Source: Culex pipiens pallens (Eukaryota > Arthropoda > Insecta > Diptera > Culicidae). Taken from it: a stretch of 64,000 nucleotides of DNA. Both the position numbers and the translations under genes were made by a program. Position 1 is the stretch's first letter, and each line of letters begins with the position of its first letter. Below, in pieces: positions 46,478-59,030 of this stretch. Where the stretch lies: NCBI RefSeq assembly GCF_016801865.2, contig NC_068938.1, positions 7,077,101-7,141,100 of the forward strand, in the 5' to 3' direction. Under the pieces are notes generated by a model. The model searched no databases. It was not told where the DNA came from and saw only the letters and a program-made list of their open reading frames with translations.

Positions 46478-47882
46478 GATTATAATTAAATAATGGCATC
46501 AGTAGTGCGGTGCCTGTGTGGACGCTCTGTCCTGTTTTTTCGTGTTATTTTCCGTCTCTTTTGTGTCGCTGTTCGAGTACATGGGGTGATTGGTCATTAT
46601 AATTAAATAATGGCATCAGTAGTGCGGTGCCTGTGTGGACGCTCTGTCCTGTTTTTTCGTGCTATTTTCCGTCTCTTTTGTGTCGCTGTTCGAGTGCATG
46701 GGGTGATTGGTCATTATAATTAAATAATGGCATCAGTAGTGCGGTGCCTGTGTGGACGCTCTGTCCTGTTTTTTCGTGTTATTTTCCGTCTCTTTTGTGT
46801 CGCTGTTCGAGTACATGGGGTGATTGGTCATTATAATTAAATAATGGCATCAGTAGTGCGGTGCCTGTGTGGACGCTCTGTCCTGTTTTTTCGTGTTATT
46901 TTCCGTCTCTTTTGTGTCGCTGTTCGAGTGCATGGGGTGATTGGTCATTATAATTAAATAATGGCATCAGTAGTGCGGTGCCTGTGTGGACGCTCTGTCC
47001 TGTTTTTTCGTGTTATTTTCCGTCTCTTTTGTGTCGCTGTTCGAGTGCATGGGGTGATTGGTCATTATAATTAAATAATGGCATCAGTAGTGCGGTGCCT
47101 GTGTGGACGCTCTGTCCTGTTTTTTCGTGTTATTTTCCGTCTCTTTTGTGTCGCTGTTCGAGTACATGGGGTGATTGGTCATTATAATTAAATAATGGCA
47201 TCAGTAGTGCGGTGCCTGTGTGGACGCTCAGTCCTGTTTTTTCGTTTTCTTTTTCCGTCTCTTTTGTGTCGCTGTTCGAGTGCATGGGGTGATTGGTCAT
47301 TATAATTAAATAATGGCATCAGTAGTGCGGTGCCTGTGTGGACGCTCATTCCTGTTTTTTCGTGCTATTTTCCGTCTCTTTTGTGTCGCTGTTCGAGTGC
47401 ATGGGGTGATTGGTCATTATAATTAAATAATGGCATCAGTAGTGCGGTGCCTGTGTGGACGCTCTGTCCTGTTTTTTCGTGTTATTTTCCGTCTCTTTTG
47501 TGTCGCTGTTCGAGTACATGGGGTGATTGGTCATTATAATTAAATAATGGCATCAGTAGTGCGGTGCCTGTGTGGACGCTCTGTCCTGTTTTTTCGTGTT
47601 ATTTTCCGTCTCTTTTGTGTCGCTGTTCGAGTGCATGGGGTGATTGGTCATTATAATTAAATAATGGCATCAGTAGTGCGGTGCCTGTGTGGACGCTCTG
47701 TCCTGTTTTTTCGTGTTATTTTCCGTCTCTTTTGTGTCGCTGTTCGAGTGCATGGGGTGATTGGTCATTATAATTAAATAATGGCATCAGTAGTGCGGTG
47801 CCTGTGTGGACGCTCAGTCCTGTTTTTTCGTTTTCTTTTTTCGTTACTTTTGTGTCGCTATTTGTGTACATGGGGTGATTGG
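46478..47882 (+). repeat. Twelve tandem 117-bp repeats
   Basis: Units starting TAATGGCATCAGTAGTGCGG recur with an exact 117-bp period at 46491, 46608, 46725 and onward to 47778. Variation is limited to a few positions (GTAC/GTGC in the GTTCGAG.ACATGG part; CTCTGTCC/CTCAGTCC/CTCATTCC). The last unit diverges. Two further, more diverged units lie at about 48190-48300 and 48305-48415. This is probably the 5' part of the retroelement that follows. Confidence 0.95.
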
Positions 47883-49390
47883 ATTTCTTCTTCTTCTTTT
47901 TTCATTTATTTTTTGTTCGCGCGTTCGTTGGCCGATGAATTTTATTTTTTTCTCTTTATATAGTTTACGATAGAAACGATCCGATTTTTGAGACAAGCAA
48001 GTCGTATTGCTGGATTAAGTCCTTTCCATATCATCGAGGATCGGAAGGCACGTCGACGGATATGTTTTAAGGCTTATGATATAAAATAATTTTAATGAAT
48101 GAAGCCCTTCCTACATCACCGTTGATCGGAAGGCACGCCGACGGAGAATTTCTGGAGAATCGCGGTCGAATTAATACTATATTTAAATCCCTAGATAGGT
48201 ATGAAAAAGTGCAGTGCTTCTTGGGACGCGCAGTCCTGTTTTCTCGTGATAATTTTCGTCTTTTTGTGTCGTTCTTTGTGTGCATGGGGTGATAGGGCAT
48301 AATAATTGATTAATGCCATCAAAAGTGCAGTGCTTCTTGGGACGCGCAGTCCTGTTTTTTCGTGATAATTTTCGTCTCTTTTGTGTTGCTATTTGTGTGC
48401 ATGGGGTGATTGGTTTAATGTGAGTAGGTTTTATGTGATTAGGTTTTATTTTTTATGTTATTTTCTTTCTCTCCATTTTCTCAGTTTGATTTGCGATGCC
48501 TTTCCGTCGGGTCGTGTTTTTCGCGTTCGTCGTCGGTATGTTTTTCGTTCTTTTTTCGCGTGCGTGTATGTGTGTAAAGGTTCGGCTGGCTCTGGTTGTC
48601 ATCGATGACAATTGAGCCAGTCTGATTTGCGATGCCTTTCGGTCGGGTCGCAGGGTTTTTCGTATTCGTCGTCGGTGTGCAATAACAACAAAACCTTATC
48701 ATACCATTTCAGCCCGATAAGCATCGTAACTCGTCGTTCGCTTTGTAAATCAGTACCCCACTAAACATTAATCATGTAAAACTCGTAAAAACATCTCAAT
48801 TAAAAGTCAGACTGTTAAATCCTTCATCATTTAATTACAAATAATTTTGGTTCTATCTTTCCACAGCCGGCTGTCTAAGATTAAACCATTTCAATTAAAA
48901 GTTAGCAGCCGATAAACGGGAAATGTCTCATCCGCAGCATCCGATTGCTTGCCTTGAGAATAAAACATAATACCTTTCAACAAACACTATGATTTTGGGT
49001 CGCATCATCATCTTCTATGATGAATCCTGACCAAACACCCTATCCTACTAACAAATTTACAGGTTCCTGGCGCTTGTGGGGTGTAAGCACAGAGTAAATC
49101 AGCTGCCCTAGTAGCAACCTGCGCTAACTAACATTCCCGTCCCTTAAAATCGAGATCTACAAACTGACATGGCGGGCGCCGTTGGTGGCCAACGACTGTT
49201 ACCTATTCGCAACTGATCTAGCTTTAGCAATCATGGTGTTTTATCTTTTCAGCGCATTCATACATGCTGTTGATAAGAGAAACACCACTAGATTGTCGAA
49301 GCATATAATCAGTAGTGCTGAAAGGATATTACGGTTCTGTTCAGCAACGGAGGGGCAACCATGGGTGATCTCTCATGCTCATGCTCATGC
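46478..49390 (+). mobile_element. 2.9-kb retroelement-like unit with tandem 5' repeats and TCATGC tail
   Basis: The unit lies between perfect 24-bp direct repeats. It has the 117-bp array at one end, then internally duplicated segments (TTGCGATGCCTTTC at about 48492 and 48626; GGATCGGAAGGCACG at about 48038 and 48124), then a unique 3' part. It ends in TCATGCTCATGCTCATGC, a short tandem tail. A long variable target duplication plus a simple-repeat 3' tail fits target-primed insertion of a non-LTR-type RNA. Tandem 5' repeats are known as promoters in some non-LTR elements. No endonuclease or reverse transcriptase is present, so it is non-autonomous or internally deleted. The family is unknown to me. 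Confidence 0.75.
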
Positions 49391-49414
49391 TCAATTGGTT
49401 TCATAATAGCCAAT
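49391..49414. repeat. 24-bp direct repeat, right copy
   Basis: It is identical to 46454-46477 and directly follows the TCATGC tail. Confidence 0.85.
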
Positions 49415-52307
49415 ACTTTTAGAAAAAAATCTGAAAAACTGGCAAAAATTTACAGCTATTGTAAAATATGAAAAACACTACATAAGATAATTATTGAGGC
49501 AGTAGAGTTGTCTATAATAAGCTCTTTCAAAAAAGAAAAATATTTTGAAAATACTTTAAAATAGAAGAGATTATTGTTGTTCTTAAAACTAATGTTTCAT
49601 AAAATTTAAATTCTGAAAAGAAGATAAAAATAATTAGATAAAATACTTGTGGTACCTTGTTCAAGTCTAAGTAAATTAGTTTTCTAAATAAATAATATTT
49701 CCTACTTTCAAGCAAGAACTTTTCTAAATCCACCTCATCGATGCACCATAAATCATTTCCCGGCTCACGAAAGCTAATTTCACCCAAACACACATTTCAC
49801 GCTCCCAACCAAAACGGGCGTAGGTGTCTTTCCCTGAAACCCAACCCGGTGAAATTCGACACACGCTGTCGGAATTTTCACGGTTTGATGCTAAAGTATT
49901 GCATTATCGCCAACCCTCGTGTTTTAATCGGGGGTTGCGAGGGTGTGAGTTTGTTGGCCGCAGCATGATTTGCATTCTCTGATTTCGATGAAACTCTACA
50001 CCCCTCTCTTCCCTCGCTCCTTGATGGTAAACAACAGAGAAGGTTCAATATATTCTAACACTCCTTGCTTCAGCACCCCCCCTCCCCTCTGAAGTCTAAA
50101 ATTCCGCCCGGTTTGTGTTTACCGTGTAAACTAGAGGCAGCAGGCTTTGAAACATCCCGACGAGCCCTTATCGCTCAGTTCAAAATTAATGTTGTTTGAT
50201 TCCATGCCCTACTGCGCGACCTCTCCTTCCCTCGTGGAATTCACCTCAAAGAAATCAAATTTCGTGCGTTTTCAAACGCTCTCTGGTTTAGAATGTAAAG
50301 TGGCTTGCGGGAGGGAAGGGGGGGGGGGTTGAGGGGAGGATTTTCAATTAAATTAAACACAAAGGGCGCAAGTACACGCACAGCAAAGCATTTAATTTCT
50401 GGTAGATTTACCCCCAAAAAATGCTAAAGAATACACCGCTTTTGTACTCCCGATAAATCATCCCGCAAAAGTACATAATTTAGCCCCTCCGTGGACCCCT
50501 TGTTTTGACAGATGTTTCCCCCCTTAGGGTAATTGTCCTCACTAGATCGTAGTCTGCCATGAAAGAACTTTTTAATTCATTATTCACTTCGTGAGCCTTT
50601 AATTGGAAACCATGGCCTGCTAAGTCCTTCGACGTTCCGTGTCAACGATTTGAAAAATTCCGTAATGACACACAGGTCACGATGCAACGGAACATTAATT
50701 AACTTTCCACCGAAAAAATAAAAGTCCTGCAAACGTTGCAATTAGCGCAACTTTGACTTGACGCGCCCCTCGTCCTTTTTCGGAGGAACATTATTGGCTA
50801 CATCATAATTACCATTTTCAAGCGATGATTATTACCTGTCGTACTGTTTTATGGCATGCTTTCGCATAATTTTTCATTTCCGTTGAACTTTTTCAAACCA
50901 AGTACGAAAAAAAACACAACCAAAAACCAACCGTGGTAAAGTTGATTCATTTTTCGTTTATATTTTCATTTCGTTTTCCCCCTCGACGAAAAATTTCCTT
51001 TTACGAGGGGCTTCTTCCTTCCAGGATCATCCCTTAAGAAATCGAAAAACCGAGGGGACAAACAGTCAAGCAATGAAGTGGCGTCATATTGTCGCCCTTT
51101 TTTATGGCCCTTTTCTCCCTTTTCCCTACTGTCCCCGTGTTCGGCCTAGTTAGGACGAAATGACATCAATTGTTTTTGTTTTGTTTTCGTTTGCCAAAAA
51201 TTGCCAACAGTCCAAGACATTTTTGCGGGGGTGCAGACCGACCAGCAATCATATTCATAAGCGTCAGGGGACCCCTCGGAATTCAGCAAAGCATGTGTCG
51301 TTTGTTTTTATTTGGTGGCCGAGCTTGTTTTTTTGTAGTTTCTTGGTTGGTCAAACTTACCCTTTTCGGCATCGACTGACGATGTGGTCTCAGCCGGAAC
51401 AAGGGCGATTTGCGGTTGAGTTCAGATGAAGCCATAAAATCGTCATAAGTTTGGTTGTAACTGATGGTTTGTTGGCTTTTGAATGGGGTTTCAGTAGTTT
51501 GGATTTGGGAGGTTAATTTCTTAGATGTCAATTATTCATTTTTTTAACCTATAAGAAATTCTCAAAAGAAACGGGAAATGGATTTTATTTGTATTTTTTT
51601 TAAAATGATACGTTAATATTCGAGTAACTGTGTCTTGTGGAAGAAATTTGGATGAGAAATATAAAAAATATATTTACACAAAAAAAAAAAAATCAAAATT
51701 TCTTATTTTATAATTTTTATTATTTTTGATTGTTTAATTGTTTTAATTGCAAACTTTGAAATATATCTGCACTGAAAAACTAGAAATTTTCTCAACATGA
51801 AGTTTGGAATGTATGATCAAATTTGCAATCAGAAAGTTCTTTATAGATATTTTCATATATTGCCGTTAAGAAAATTGTATCTCAGCCTTAAAAATGTAAT
51901 TTTTTCCACATAAAACATATTTTAAAAAAATAATATTCACTATGACATTATATAAGAAACATTGAAAATTGGACCTCTAACTTACAGCAGAAAAAAAAGA
52001 CAGAAAAATTAAAAACTTTTGAATTCGAGACTTACCTTTTTTTTTTTTTTTTTTAGTTATACTCTCAAAAAAAATGTTTTCACAACAAATCAATTTGCAC
52101 AAAAACACAATTTTTGATTTTATGTGTTTTAAAGGATTACAAACATTATCTTTTAAATTGCAACACAAAGTTATCAAACATGTTTTTCCTTAGGTTTTTA
52201 AAAAAAAATTGGAAAATATCTGAATCATTGTTTAAAATGATTTCTACATTATTTTATAATTTAGAAACTAATTTGCCGTCGATATGTATTTCACATTATT
52301 TTTAAGA
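49415..52307. other. Intronic DNA, no recognised gene
   Basis: It is AT-rich at both ends, with a lower-AT unique-looking middle (about 49780-51500). A G-run tract, about 50313-50340, could form a quadruplex. Open frames have no recognisable domain. Confidence 0.4.
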
Positions 52308-53773
52308 GGGGCCTTCCCTATGACCAAAGAAGCTATTTCGTGTAATAGGTTCACCCATACAAGTCTCCATACAATTTTGGCTGCTGTCCATACACAAATG
52401 GTACGTAAATATTCAAACAGCTGTAACTTTTGAGTGAATTTTCTGATCAATTTGGTGTCTTCGGCAAAGTTGTAGGTATTCTTGAGGTCTATTTAGAAAA
52501 AATATGTACACGGAAAACAAATTTTGCAGATTTTTAATCAACTTTTTTCTTACAAAAACTCAATTTCTCAAAATTCATATTTTTTTTTATTTTCGAGATT
52601 TTTTTATATGTTTTAGGAGACAAAAATTCGCAACTTTTGAGCTATTGAGAAACATGGTCAAAAAATCTGCCACCGAGTTATACATTTTTGAAAAAAAATA
52701 GTGATTTTTGGAAAAATTGAAATTTTATACCAAAAAAAGGGCCGAACAGTGAATATTACGCCCATATAAAATGCTAGTCTTGACATTAAAAAAATTCAAA
52801 ATATGTTTTCGAAAAGATCGGAAAATTTCACGAATGTTTCATGTATTAACATTGAAAATCGGACCATTCGTTGCTGAGATATCGACATTAGAAAATGGTG
52901 GGCTGTTTGGTTGAGACTTCAAAAACATCAATTTTCCTGTTTCTATTTCTTTAACTCGCTGTATCTTAGCAACCAGAGGTCCAATCTTCAATGTCACTTG
53001 GACAATTTTATAGCAAATTTTCTGAACTTTTCAAAAAAAAAAAAAATTTAGAATTGGTCACTATTTTTTAAGTTCAAAAAACTGCAAATATTTCGCTAAA
53101 ATCAAACTTTTGGGGGGCGGTGGCTATATCTTGAAAACGGAGCCCTTCATCAAAAATACGGTACAGTATTTTTCGATTGCAAATTCAAGTTTACATAAAA
53201 AATGGAAATCATTTTTTTTGGTATAAAATTTCGATTTTTTCCAAAAATGGAGCCTAACATTTCGAAAGGGCACAAAACTTTTGTAAACAATAGTGTATCC
53301 CTTTCACTCGAATGACAATTTGCATGAGGTGTGAGAAGGATAGACTCTTGTTTACAAAAGTTTTGTGCCCTAATGAAATGGAAAGCACAAAACCACTATT
53401 TTTTCAAAAAAATATTACTCGGCGGGAGTTTTTTTAACCATGTTTCTCTATAGCTCAAAAGTTGCAGATTTTTGTCCCCTAAAACATACAAAAATTTCGA
53501 AAATCAAAAAAATACGTATTTTGGGAAATTGAGTTTTTGTGAAAAAAGTTAAAAAAATCTGCAATTTTTTTGACCTATTTTTTCCTCAATAGTACTGAAG
53601 AATACCAACAACTTTGCCCAAGACACCAAATTGATCGGAAAATTCACTCAAAAATTACAGCTGTTTGAATATTTACGTACCATTTTTGTATGGACAGCAG
53701 CCAAAATTGTATGGAGACTTGTATGGGTGAACCAATGACACAAAATAGCTTCTTTGGTCATAGGGAAGGCCCC
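52308..53773. mobile_element. 1.47-kb foldback element
   Basis: The left GGGGCCTTCCCTA (52308-52320) pairs with the right TAGGGAAGGCCCC (53761-53773). Inner anchors (ACCCATACAAGTCTCCATAC; TTTTGGCTGCTGTCCATAC; CAATTTGGTGTCTTCGGCAA) have inverses in the right arm. Family sequence continues to about 53845 on the right only (a GAAATCGGCCGATTTC palindrome and GAGAGTTGCTCA), so the left end is probably truncated. It has no open frame of note. Relics of the same family occur at 12.7, 17.5, 37.5, 46.2 and 57.7 kb. Confidence 0.75.
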
Positions 53774-53845
53774 CACAAAGTTTGAGCCAAATCAAAAAAT
53801 AAAAATGGTCGAAATCGGCCGATTTCGTAGAGAGTTGCTCAATTA

Positions 53846-55927
53846 TATCCACTAAACAATATTTTTTTTGTTGTACAGTTTTAAATTCATAGTTTCAAAT
53901 GATAACAACAACGAAAAGAATCTTTAAATTTCCTCAAAAAAGAACTCTCAAATTCTATGCTTTTGTATCAGCTTTAAATGTCCCAACACTCCCAATGTCC
54001 CAACATGGACAAATTAACATAATTTTGGCAAATGCGTTGCCAACAAAATAAAATGTGTAAAAACATAAACAACGCGAAATGCAATTTCGCTTACCTGCCA
54101 CCACGCACTACAGGTCGATCTGGTGTGAAAGTTGAAAATGAAGTCGTTTCGAAAATATTCGACAGCCTCCCTTTTTCGATCGGTTCTTCCCGGTGCCTTA
54201 AGGGCGGGAATAAATATAAATTAATGACAATGTTTTTTGTTTCGTTTCTTTCCTCCAGTGGAAAGTTGAATTAAATTCTTTTAGCGCAAATGATACTGTT
54301 TTCTTTGCAGAGGTAAGACAAGAAAACCAAACGAAGATCATTGCCACCGGAGAGTCGTGACCTGTTTTTGCCCTGGTCGTCCGACCAACCACGTGGTACC
54401 ACACTGGAAATCGTGACTTTGGACCACCATTTGGTGGGGAATCCAACGGGAACGAATTTCACTTTTCACTTGAACCAACCTGGAGGGACAACGTTTGTTC
54501 GGAGACTCATTACCAGATGATGATGGTGGCATGAATTAACCTCGAAAAAAGGGTAAAAACAAAAACTCAAGTCGTCGACGCCGATGGTGGTCTTGACTTT
54601 GGCCTCTGGTTTTTCTTGGCCGCCAAGAAACTCCCCGGGAAAAAGCAAACAAACCTCCCGTTTCTACCTTCCTTCCCATCATCGGAGCACAAAAAGGTCA
54701 CGATTCCATTTAACAAGCCGCACAGTAAGCCATGACCAAGTCCGGCGGTTAAATCAACCAAATTCCATGGTGCAAAGTGTTAATGCCAGCAGCCAGCAGG
54801 GGGGAGAAGCCTTCACTTAAGAAACAAAAAGGCCGCCGCCAACTAAGATCGATCCAAGGGTGAAGGTAATAAATTTCTGGGAGAACAAGTGCGCGGCCAA
54901 TACCGTAAAGTACCAAACTGTTAAGAGTGGAAAAAAGTCCAAAAAAGGAGAGATAAATCGATCCTTTTAGGGAAATTAAAGCGATGCAGCGACACTTATT
55001 GAGGGAGTCCTCCCAGAAGGTGGTTGTTGCTTGCTTCTTGGTAGGCAGAGACAAATAGATGTTAAATATGATTTGTTTTGTTTAAATTAGTTTTGATATT
55101 GTTCCAGTGATTTTATTTTATAATCTTTTTGAGATTTTTTTTCAACCTCTGAATCCAATGATGAAAATTGATAAACAAATTTAAAATTTCATACAAATTT
55201 TCAAACTTCGCTTTATTCTGCTTATCTGTGTTCTGCGCCACTAACTTGATTGCATTTAAAACGAAACGCTTACACACATCTCCCGAAATCCTCTCCAGAA
55301 ATGAACAAAAAAGTTAAGTGCGTTAGCGTGAATGGTTTATATGTTTTGGTTTATTCGGCGTAAGGGCAAACCGATGAAAGGAATCTTTATTTATTGCCCT
55401 GCTGGCGGCTCTGGCTCAATGGGCTCCCGCTCCCTTAAGTGGGTGCCGACGACTTCTTACAGCTGGGTATGATTAGAACGAGGCGAATACAAAAGGGGAC
55501 GAACAATAATGAGATTGAGCTAGGACAAAAGTTTTGAATTAGATCGGAACCTGTTTTTGTTGTTAAGGAAATTAATGGCAGTTAGATAGCAGTTGGTTTT
55601 GTTGAGATATTCTCAAAAGAGAGAGGGAGAGCATTAAAGTAAAATAAGTACGACCAACATCCTTTTTAATCAAATGAACCGTTGCTGGCGACAATCGCCT
55701 AATTGGTATCATTTTTTCCGTTATATAAATAATCATTACCTTGAATGAGCCCAAATTGGTACCTTCATGGTGAGTCAATTTTCAACAAAAAATAAATAAA
55801 TACAAAACAACACTTTGCTTATCCCCAGCCCGACTCACATATAGCTAAAAAGCGCCCCCTTCAACCTTCAAGAACGTCAACTGAAACCGTTTCGCGGAAA
55901 TTGCTTTTTCTTGCCCTGGTCCCACTA
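53846..55927. other. Intronic DNA, no recognised gene
   Basis: Composition is mixed, with overlapping short open frames on both strands at 54.2-55.0 kb and no recognisable domain. No bounded repeat was found. Confidence 0.4.
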
Positions 55928-56079
55928 CACTGAAAAAAAATAAAAGTACCAAATTCCTAAATTCTAGGAATTTTGGCTCCTTTCCTTATTAAGTAATCCA
56001 AAAAACCCGATTACTAAATAAGGAAAAGAGGCAAAATTCCTAGAATAAAGGAATTGGGTACTATTTTTTTATTTCAGTG
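55928..56079. mobile_element. 152-bp TA-flanked MITE
   Basis: The left end CACTGAAAAAAAATAAAAGT and the inverse of the right end (CACTGAAATAAAAAAATAGT) pair. Pairing continues through CCTAAATTCTAGGAATTTTG-type sequence on each arm. TA lies on both sides (55926-55927 and 56080-56081), as in Tc1/mariner-superfamily insertions. It is non-coding. Confidence 0.8.
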
Positions 56080-56635
56080 TAGGAAGCTTCCTGAAACGAC
56101 TACAACGACGGGAACCATGTTGGCATATAATCTGCAAATTGACAGTCATAAACGCCGTTGCGTGATTCAAATCAATTCTGAACGCAAAAAAAAAATGGAA
56201 AATGGCGAGAAGCGCCGCTACTCTGAGTAACGACTGAACGTGCTGGGTACGGAAAAGCGTTGTGAAGCATACACACACACATAATTTTCGCGAAAAATTA
56301 ACCCATGTGACTTGGTGCACTTGGCATGTTTCTTGAAAGAAAAAAACCGGGAGCGTTTTGCAACCCGAGGAGGGGGATGTACGAAAAAAACATGAACACA
56401 GTTTTCATGGTAATGATCTCTTAAAATTTTGGCTAAACATATTTTGTATTATGAGCAAAGTTATGTTGAGTTCAAAAATTTGATTTTTTTTATCTTAATA
56501 GATGAGGACTACACCGAAACAAATGATGTAAAATGTAATCTTTTAAGAAAATTCAACAATATACAAAAAAATGTTTGAACAGATTACAATACCTGAAAAA
56601 TAATATCAAAAAAGTCATAGAAAACCAGTGGGCCC
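56080..56635. other. Intronic DNA, nothing recognised
   Basis: AT-rich sequence between two elements. No features can be supported. Confidence 0.4.
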
Positions 56636-57641
56636 CGACCCCTCTTCGATTTACGTGAAATTTTGCTCTTAGGGGTTATTTTGGTTCCGAATCCGAGGTC
56701 CATTTTTGGATATTTCGTGACGGTGGGGCGGTACGACCCCTTTAATTTTTCTGCTTTTTACTAATACACGTTTTTCAGTGATTTGTAGCTCGTAACCGTG
56801 AAGAGATAGAAATTTGGTGTCAAAGGGACTTTTGTGTAAAATTAGACGCCCGATTTGATAGCGTACTCAACATTCCGAAAAAAACATATTTTTCATTAAA
56901 AAAAAGTTAAAAATAGTTTTAAAATCGCTGCCATTTCCCGTCCCTCAACTGTCAAAAATCGTGAGACATGTCATTTCATGGGAAATTTATTGTGCTTTTC
57001 GAATCTGAAATAACCCAGAAGGGTAATTTTTTTTATTTAGAACAAAATTTTTCATTTTAAAATTACGTGTTTTTTCTAACTTTGCAGGGTTACATTTTAG
57101 AGTGTAAAAATGTTCAAAAAAGTTGTAGAGCAGACAAAAACAAAAATTTTGATATATAGACATAAGAAGTTTGCATGTATTCTTCAGGAGTTATCAGAAT
57201 TTTACAAAAAAGTTTTTTGAAAAAGTTATGAGTTTGACCATTTTTGACCAATTTTTCGAATTTTCAACCCCAAAAACTCAATCATGTGTTGTTGAAAGTA
57301 TTTTTTCGGAATGTTAAGCTAATTTTGCATAAGAATGACCCGATTTTGAAACTATTTTTTAACTTTTTTTTGATGAAAAATACGTTTTTTTTTCAGAATT
57401 TTGAGTACGCCATCAAATCGGGCGTCTAATTTTACACAAAAGTCCCTTTGACACCAAATTTCTATCTCTTCACGGTTACGAGCTACAAATCACTGAAAAA
57501 CGTGTCTTAGTCATAAACCAGAAAAATGAAAGGAGTCGTACCACCCACCGTCACGAAATATCGAAAAATGGACCTCGGATTCGTGATCAGGAACCAAAAT
57601 AACCCCTAAGAGCAAATTTCACGCAAATCGAAGAGGGGTCG
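56636..57641. mobile_element. 1.0-kb foldback element
   Basis: The left CGACCCCTCTTCGATTTACG and the right inverse (ending CGAAGAGGGGTCG) pair at mirrored positions. Inner anchors also pair: GGGGTTATTTTGGTTCC, CCATTTTTGGATATTTCGTG, GTAGCTCGTAACCGTGAAGA and CGCCCGATTTGATAG. It is an inverted repeat along nearly its whole length, with about 5-8% arm divergence. No target duplication or coding capacity was found. Confidence 0.8.
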
Positions 57642-57689
57642 TGTCAACTTTTTCCGATTTCGTGTGAGTTGGTGGAGAATTACCCCAGT

Positions 57690-58450
57690 ACAAAATTGTT
57701 GACTTATTTTTTTAATGAAAAATCTAATTTCAAATAAAAAAGATTTTACAGCAATTTAAGATATTTTTTAAAGTCGCTGTTTTTCAACTAAAAAAATGTG
57801 TTATACTTATAGTTATAGTATATACTAAACAAATAAAATCGTTTTCCCAGCTCCTAGCCGCACTTCCTATATTTTGCTTTTTTGAACTTTGGTGATACGA
57901 TCTTTGGTTGCTGAGAAATGCAAATCAAATTTGGTGGTCCAATTTTTATTGTTAAAAAAAAGAAAAATTTGTGAAACTTTCTGTTCTGTTCAAAATTATA
58001 TCGCAATATGAAACCCATTTTTTTCAAAAATGTTACCTTAAAAACTGGCTATTACTTATCAAAATTTTAGTAGATTACTTTAGACAGCAAGATATATTTT
58101 ACATAAAAAATGAAGTAAATCATTATTTCCGGCCCTTTCTTAGATTTGTTTTTGAAAAGACGTAGCTTGTCAAAGATTCTTACAATTTCTGTATATTTTT
58201 TTGCAGAGATGGCAATTTATGTCCCCTAACACATAAAAAAATAAAAATTGTGTATTTGGAAGTCAATTTTCATTGTTAAAAAGTTATTAAACAAAATGAA
58301 AAATTCGGAAAAAGTCCTCATCCATTGTCATGTGTCACTTTTGTATGGTCAGCTGCCGAAATCACATGGAAAATGATATGGACAAGGTACTTAAATAGTC
58401 TCAAATTGTAAAAAATACAGAAAATCAAATTGAAAAAAGATCTTTCCGTT
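57690..58450. repeat. Degraded copy of the 52.3-kb foldback family
   Basis: It contains GTATGGTCAGCTGCCGAAAT, ATATGGACAAGG and GTCCCCTAACACATAAAA-type words in the family order, strongly diverged. Confidence 0.45.
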
Positions 58451-59030
58451 GAGAATTACTCAAATCATGAAATTTACAAAAAAAAATCAAAATTTCAAAA
58501 TCATGAAGAGTTTTTTGAATAAATCTGTCTCTTTCTCGTTACTTGCTAGGTGTATGAAAAAAAAATCATTTTGCGTTGATTATTTAAAGGATATTTCTCC
58601 AAAAAAGGCACTGAAACTCTTATTAGAGCAATATTTGGCCACCAACAAAAAGTTTACAAAACAAAATTTCCACAAGCTGAACGTATCATGCAGAACGGCT
58701 GAAAAAACGTGAATGCGATCAATTTTTCTTAGAGTCATTTTAACAATACTCCAATATTAATTTTAACGTGAAACAATGCTGAACACAAAAAAAAACTATT
58801 GAAAACTCATAAGATTAAATCCTTCGGAAAATTTCGAAATTTTCTGATTTTACACCAAATAAAAAAAAAATCGAATGCAAAAATTATTGATAATATTCCA
58901 CTTTTTTACGACTTTCCTCGAAGAATACAATAGTGTACTTGTGGTGTTCCTATCTAGTTAGCAGCAAGGTATCGATAAATATTCGAAAACTGAAAAATCA
59001 GCCTCAATCGTAAAATTTAGTTCTAAAAGG
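58451..59030. other. AT-rich DNA, nothing recognised
   Basis: The 87-codon open frame at 58449-58712 is lysine- and phenylalanine-rich, as expected from AT composition, and shows no recognisable domain. Confidence 0.4.

Noticed and set aside
46478..47882. CRISPR-like array
   Set aside because: The 117-bp units are contiguous with no unique spacers, and the genome is eukaryotic.
46030..48300. Possible satellite DNA of a heterochromatic locus
   Set aside because: The 117-bp array is confined within a unit bounded by 24-bp target duplications, so it is better seen as part of a retroelement.
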